NCBI GenBank assembly: GCA_942491385.1
Contig: CALOAF010000008.1
Span: 310,001 to 374,000, forward strand
Direction of reading: 5' to 3'
DNA length: 64,000 nucleotides
Source of the DNA: UBA6170 sp942491385
GTDB taxonomy: Bacteria > Chloroflexota > Anaerolineae > Anaerolineales > Anaerolineaceae
Below are positions 61,251-64,000 of this stretch, piece by piece (positions within the stretch are counted from its first letter, which is position 1; each line of letters starts with the position of its first letter). The notes beneath the pieces are model-generated. The model saw only the letters and a list, made by a program, of their open reading frames with translations. It was not told where the DNA came from and searched no databases. The translations under genes and the position numbers were made by a program.

Positions 61251-62025
61251 AATCCATGACTGGATAAACAAGTGGTCCCAGAAAATTACTAACATGATAG
61301 AAAAATTTACTATCAAAACCAGGAAAAATTAAATATTTCTTTTTGTTAATTCCTCTGATGATTTCATAAGCCACTTTGTCGGGAGACAAGACAGATGTAG
61401 TTCCTGCTATCTTTTTGGTTATGTTTGGTTTGAATTGATCTTCATAAGCTAATTGTGGTGTTTGTGTATCGGGTGGAAAGACGATTGAAACAAAAATGTT
61501 TTTTGGTCTCAATTCGCTTCTTAAAATATCAGAAAAACCACGCACTGCAAACTTGCTGGCTCCATAGGCTGTGTACCCATACACTCCAAGATAGCCCGCC
61601 ATTGATGAAATATTGACAATAAACGAACCTTTTTCCATCAAGGGAAGAAAAGCCATTACACAATGAACTGTCCCAAAGTAATTTACATCCATTTGCCAGT
61701 GATATTTTTCAATATTCATTGCTCCAAATTCACCCGGCTCAGCAACACCTGCAGAGTTAATTAACCCATGAACAACTGTTCCTTGTGCTTGCATTTGGGA
61801 AGCAATATTTTCAATTTCAAAGAGATTTTTGACGTCGGCCAGGTAATAATTGATATATTGTTTTTTATCAGACAATTGATTCTGGAGATCCAATATTTTG
61901 CTTTCATCTCTGGCAATCACCCAAACATTTGCACCTAGATTGGTTAATTGTTTGACTAGTGATGAGCCGATACCACTAGAACCGCCTGTGATAATGATGT
62001 TTTTTTGAGAATAATTATGCCTCAT
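61198..62025 (-). CDS. SDR with 3-ketodihydrosphingosine reductase-like features
   Basis: A 275-residue short-chain dehydrogenase with cofactor motif TGGSSGIGSSLVKQL, LINSAGV, the catalytic Ser region ISSMAGYLGVYG and the Y-x3-K site YGASK. The stretch VFPPDTQTPQLAYED plus KKIAGTTSVLSPDKVA resembles the KDSR/FVT1 group that reduces 3-ketodihydrosphingosine, and the C-terminal hydrophobic segment VSNFLGPLVYPVMDFMV could touch membrane. No serine palmitoyltransferase gene is nearby, so a sphingolipid role is not shown. It overlaps the upstream SpoU gene by 11 bases. Confidence 0.75.
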   Translation of the reverse strand: MRHNYSQKNIIITGGSSGIGSSLVKQLTNLGANVWVIARDESKILDLQNQLSDKKQYINYYLADVKNLFEIENIASQMQAQGTVVHGLINSAGVAEPGEFGAMNIEKYHWQMDVNYFGTVHCVMAFLPLMEKGSFIVNISSMAGYLGVYGYTAYGASKFAVRGFSDILRSELRPKNIFVSIVFPPDTQTPQLAYEDQFKPNITKKIAGTTSVLSPDKVAYEIIRGINKKKYLIFPGFDSKFFYHVSNFLGPLVYPVMDFMVSQAMKESNQKKQSD

Positions 62026-62692
62026 ATTCTACCCTTACTGTTGACGAGAAGTTATTTTTAGTTAAGGAATAAACTGCAATCCCAAAGGCAATGGCTACAT
62101 TTAGAGAATTCTTCAGCCCTACCATCGGTATATGCAAATGGCTATCACACTCATTCAATATATCCGGATCCACGCCAATGATTTCGTTGCCAACCACTAA
62201 AATAGTTGGTTGTGAATAAGTGGAAATTTGAAAATTAAAGATGGATTGAGATATTAAAGTTTTTTCCAATGCCCAAATGCGATATCCATCCTTCTTTAAG
62301 GTTTTAACAAGTGATAAGGCATTCGGATGAACTTCAAACTTTACCACCTTTTCCGCTCCTAATGAAGTTTTATGTACTTTCGAATTCGAGGGATTTGGAG
62401 TGATGCCACAAAGGTGAATTTTGCTAATACCGACACCATCTGAGGAGCGCAAGATTGCACCCACATTAAATGTGGAGCGTACATTATCCAGCACAACCTC
62501 CAATTTGTTGGCTGCATAAAAATGATCGAGATAAGATATTTCCTCTTGGTTAAGGTTCATCTCATGAATTATCTGAGTTTCAGATTTGCATTTGGGGCAA
62601 ATGACACCAATTCCGGAATTTTTTGGGGCAGGATATCGAAAATTACAATTTTTGTTTGAACATTGCCTGATTAAATAAAATTCAGTAGACAT
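62015..62692 (-). CDS. SpoU-family RNA methyltransferase with N-terminal zinc ribbon
   Basis: A 225-residue protein. Residues about 9-38 have CSNKNC and CPKCKS, a small zinc ribbon, then the SPOUT catalytic part with LDNVRSTFNVGAILRSSDGV, LVVGNEIIGVDPDIL and LHIPMVGLKNSLNVAIAFG. This is the TrmH-like knot that methylates ribose 2'-OH of tRNA or rRNA, with a zinc ribbon instead of the usual long substrate-binding domain. It starts three bases after the DUF2344 gene. Confidence 0.82.
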   Translation of the reverse strand: MSTEFYLIRQCSNKNCNFRYPAPKNSGIGVICPKCKSETQIIHEMNLNQEEISYLDHFYAANKLEVVLDNVRSTFNVGAILRSSDGVGISKIHLCGITPNPSNSKVHKTSLGAEKVVKFEVHPNALSLVKTLKKDGYRIWALEKTLISQSIFNFQISTYSQPTILVVGNEIIGVDPDILNECDSHLHIPMVGLKNSLNVAIAFGIAVYSLTKNNFSSTVRVEYEA

Positions 62693-62695
62693 AAG

Positions 62696-63343
62696 TTATG
62701 AATTTTCATCCTGGTCCGTTGCTAATATTATTTCCTTCCGGATTATTCTCGTAAATTCGACTGGTATATTCAACTCATCCAGAACTTCTTCTGGTCTACC
62801 AGTTGCACCTTCTTTGGATTTCAAGAGTAGTTTCAAGTAACAGGGATTATCGAAAATAATTTCGAGATCCAATAAAAGTGGTCGAAGATCATAAGATTTC
62901 CCCCTACGGACTCTAATGACTGTTTCTTTCTTCTTTAGTGCTTGAATTGCCTGGCTAATCATCGTTGTATCAAATTCTTCCAGAAAGAAGATATGATATT
63001 CCGAGGCAATCGTCTGTGTCTGTAAGGCAGGTTTTTGGGGACTTACCACATGGATTGAATTCACTGAAATACCAGGTGGAAGCGCTTTTTTCAATGTCTT
63101 TTCCATAACACCTAAATCCATATCCTCATTTAGAAATAAATCTACAATTTCAGAGTCGCTTAAGAAGCCAAGTGGTAAAGGGCTGGCTTGTTGAATTTTG
63201 GGTTGTGGATGGAAGCCCTGGCTGTACGTTAAAGGAAGTTTTGCTCTTCTGAATGTTCTTTCCCACATCTTGTGAATATCCAGGTTGGAGGTGTATCGCA
63301 TACCTTCATTTTTTGAATAATTAATTCGGTATCGATAATTCAT
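62696..63343 (-). CDS. TIGR03936/DUF2344 radical SAM-associated protein
   Basis: A 215-residue protein with the DUF2344 pattern NYSKNEGMRYTSNLDIHKMW, LPLTYSQGFHPQPKIQ and PLPLGFLSDSEIVD. In most bacteria it pairs or fuses with the TIGR03960 radical SAM protein, as here. The ATG at 63343 has CAGGAG upstream; the frame extends 14 codons further, but that part lies inside the upstream gene. The stop lies three bases before the SpoU gene start. The biochemical role of the pair is not established; some models link it to rRNA or tRNA maturation. Confidence 0.87.
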   Translation of the reverse strand: MNYRYRINYSKNEGMRYTSNLDIHKMWERTFRRAKLPLTYSQGFHPQPKIQQASPLPLGFLSDSEIVDLFLNEDMDLGVMEKTLKKALPPGISVNSIHVVSPQKPALQTQTIASEYHIFFLEEFDTTMISQAIQALKKKETVIRVRRGKSYDLRPLLLDLEIIFDNPCYLKLLLKSKEGATGRPEEVLDELNIPVEFTRIIRKEIILATDQDENS

Positions 63344-64000
63344 TTTTACTCCTGCCGGGTGATAAATTTGGGCATTTCCAAACAATTCCAGGATCCTCTT
63401 TGCGTAAATGATTGAATGCCTGAGTTATTCCACATGCAAAACATTGCTCTCTACAATCACCTCTTAATTTTAAGGAAAGACTGTTAAGATATTCTGTTTT
63501 CAAAAATGATTTCTTCACGCCAGGCTGAATATGATCCCAGGGAAAAATCTCATCAAGATTTCTTTCACGATGTACATAAAAATGGGGATCTAAGCCAGCA
63601 TAAGAAAATGCTTGCATCCAGATATCATAATTTTTGAAATCCTGCCATGCATCGAACTTTGCACCGTTTTTCCAGGCAGCTTCAATTACTTCGGATAGTC
63701 TTCGATCACCTCTGGAAAGCCAGGCTTCCATCACAGTTTCCTTTGGATCCGTCCAATTGAACTTCAATCCTTGACCTTTTAATTCCTCCCGTAGCAAATT
63801 TTGTTTCATCCGGATACTATCCTGCTGATCGCAAGCAACCCATTGAAAAGGAGTGTGTGGTTTTGGAACGAACGTTGAGACACCAGCGTGCACTTTTGCT
63901 CTTTTGCCGATGGCTTTAACTCCGACAGCAAGAACTTTTTTGCATAGATTTGCGATTTCAGCCACATCCTCCAATGTTTCTGATGGATGCCCGATCATAA
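63321..64000 (-). CDS. TIGR03960-type radical SAM protein, C-terminal part (cut by window end)
   Basis: The frame is open through the right edge of the window, so the 5' part with the radical SAM cluster motif lies outside. Visible: MIGHPSETLEDVAEIANLC, HAGVSTFVPKPHTPFQW (a family signature), the GDRRLSEVIEAAWKNG segment, and FYVHRERNLDEIFPWDHI. The C-terminal cysteines in CREQCFACGITQ match the TIGR03960 family. Its end overlaps the DUF2344 gene start by 23 bases, so the two are translationally linked. Confidence 0.85.
   Translation of the reverse strand, partial: MIGHPSETLEDVAEIANLCKKVLAVGVKAIGKRAKVHAGVSTFVPKPHTPFQWVACDQQDSIRMKQNLLREELKGQGLKFNWTDPKETVMEAWLSRGDRRLSEVIEAAWKNGAKFDAWQDFKNYDIWMQAFSYAGLDPHFYVHRERNLDEIFPWDHIQPGVKKSFLKTEYLNSLSLKLRGDCREQCFACGITQAFNHLRKEDPGIVWKCPNLSPGRSKNELSIPN

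Overview
The window is about 39% G+C chromosomal DNA, densely packed with short operons on both strands. Several features point to a member of the Chloroflexota, probably Anaerolineae-like: a CapA-family protein, zinc-ribbon/LysM proteins, F1-ATPase genes split from Fo, LIPVTG-type sorting signals, a fused NuoCD and KorAB. This placement is inference from gene content; there is no rRNA gene here to test it. CtaA (heme A synthase), complex I genes, F1-ATPase and KorAB together suggest a respiring organism that also uses ferredoxin-linked 2-oxoacid oxidation.

Layout. 1-5310: metabolic genes (CapA-like fragment, cyclase/formamidase, FabL-type reductase, DUF309, class III aminotransferase, thioredoxin reductase). 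5322-8840: a LysM protein, then two adjacent decayed genes (hemW-like and a Tat-type L,D-transpeptidase). 8962-9036: tRNA-Pro. 9114-14472 (minus): an operon whose core is a membrane protein ending in an alternating Cys-Ala tail, start-stop coupled to a PqqD-like/radical SAM/SPASM enzyme, then a radical SAM paralogue without its iron-sulfur cysteines and a frameshifted methyltransferase. 14623-23785: ligA, an RlmI-like methyltransferase, tmRNA, an AttEFGH-like ABC/lipocalin operon, tRNA-Val, an FAH-family gene. 23879-28822: a sortase locus with two paralogous Pro/Thr-rich surface proteins, a response regulator, a second sortase-like protein, and three copies of a structured leader RNA that I cannot assign to a known class. 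29063-37555: yebC, ruvC, rRNA methyltransferase, ruvA, atpAGDC, mreB. 37638-44391: rex, a YugP-type peptidase, tRNA-Arg, an AIR-synthase/radical SAM pair, a glmS ribozyme with glmS, and a LOG protein. 44468-51849: a SufR-like regulator divergent from nuoB-nuoCD-nuoI, a CX2CX10CX2C protein, Mrp, RicT and an M20 amidohydrolase. 51914-55610: a GntR regulator with a palindromic operator, then korAB. 55649-64000: sulfurtransferase, pyruvate kinase, rocD, argF, ctaA, a KDSR-like dehydrogenase, a SpoU methyltransferase, and a DUF2344/radical SAM pair that runs off the window.

The two parts most likely to be undescribed are the Cys-Ala-tailed membrane protein with its coupled radical SAM enzyme and pseudoenzyme (9114-14472), and the triplicated pseudoknot/terminator leader RNA controlling a duplicated sortase-substrate cassette (24806-28143).
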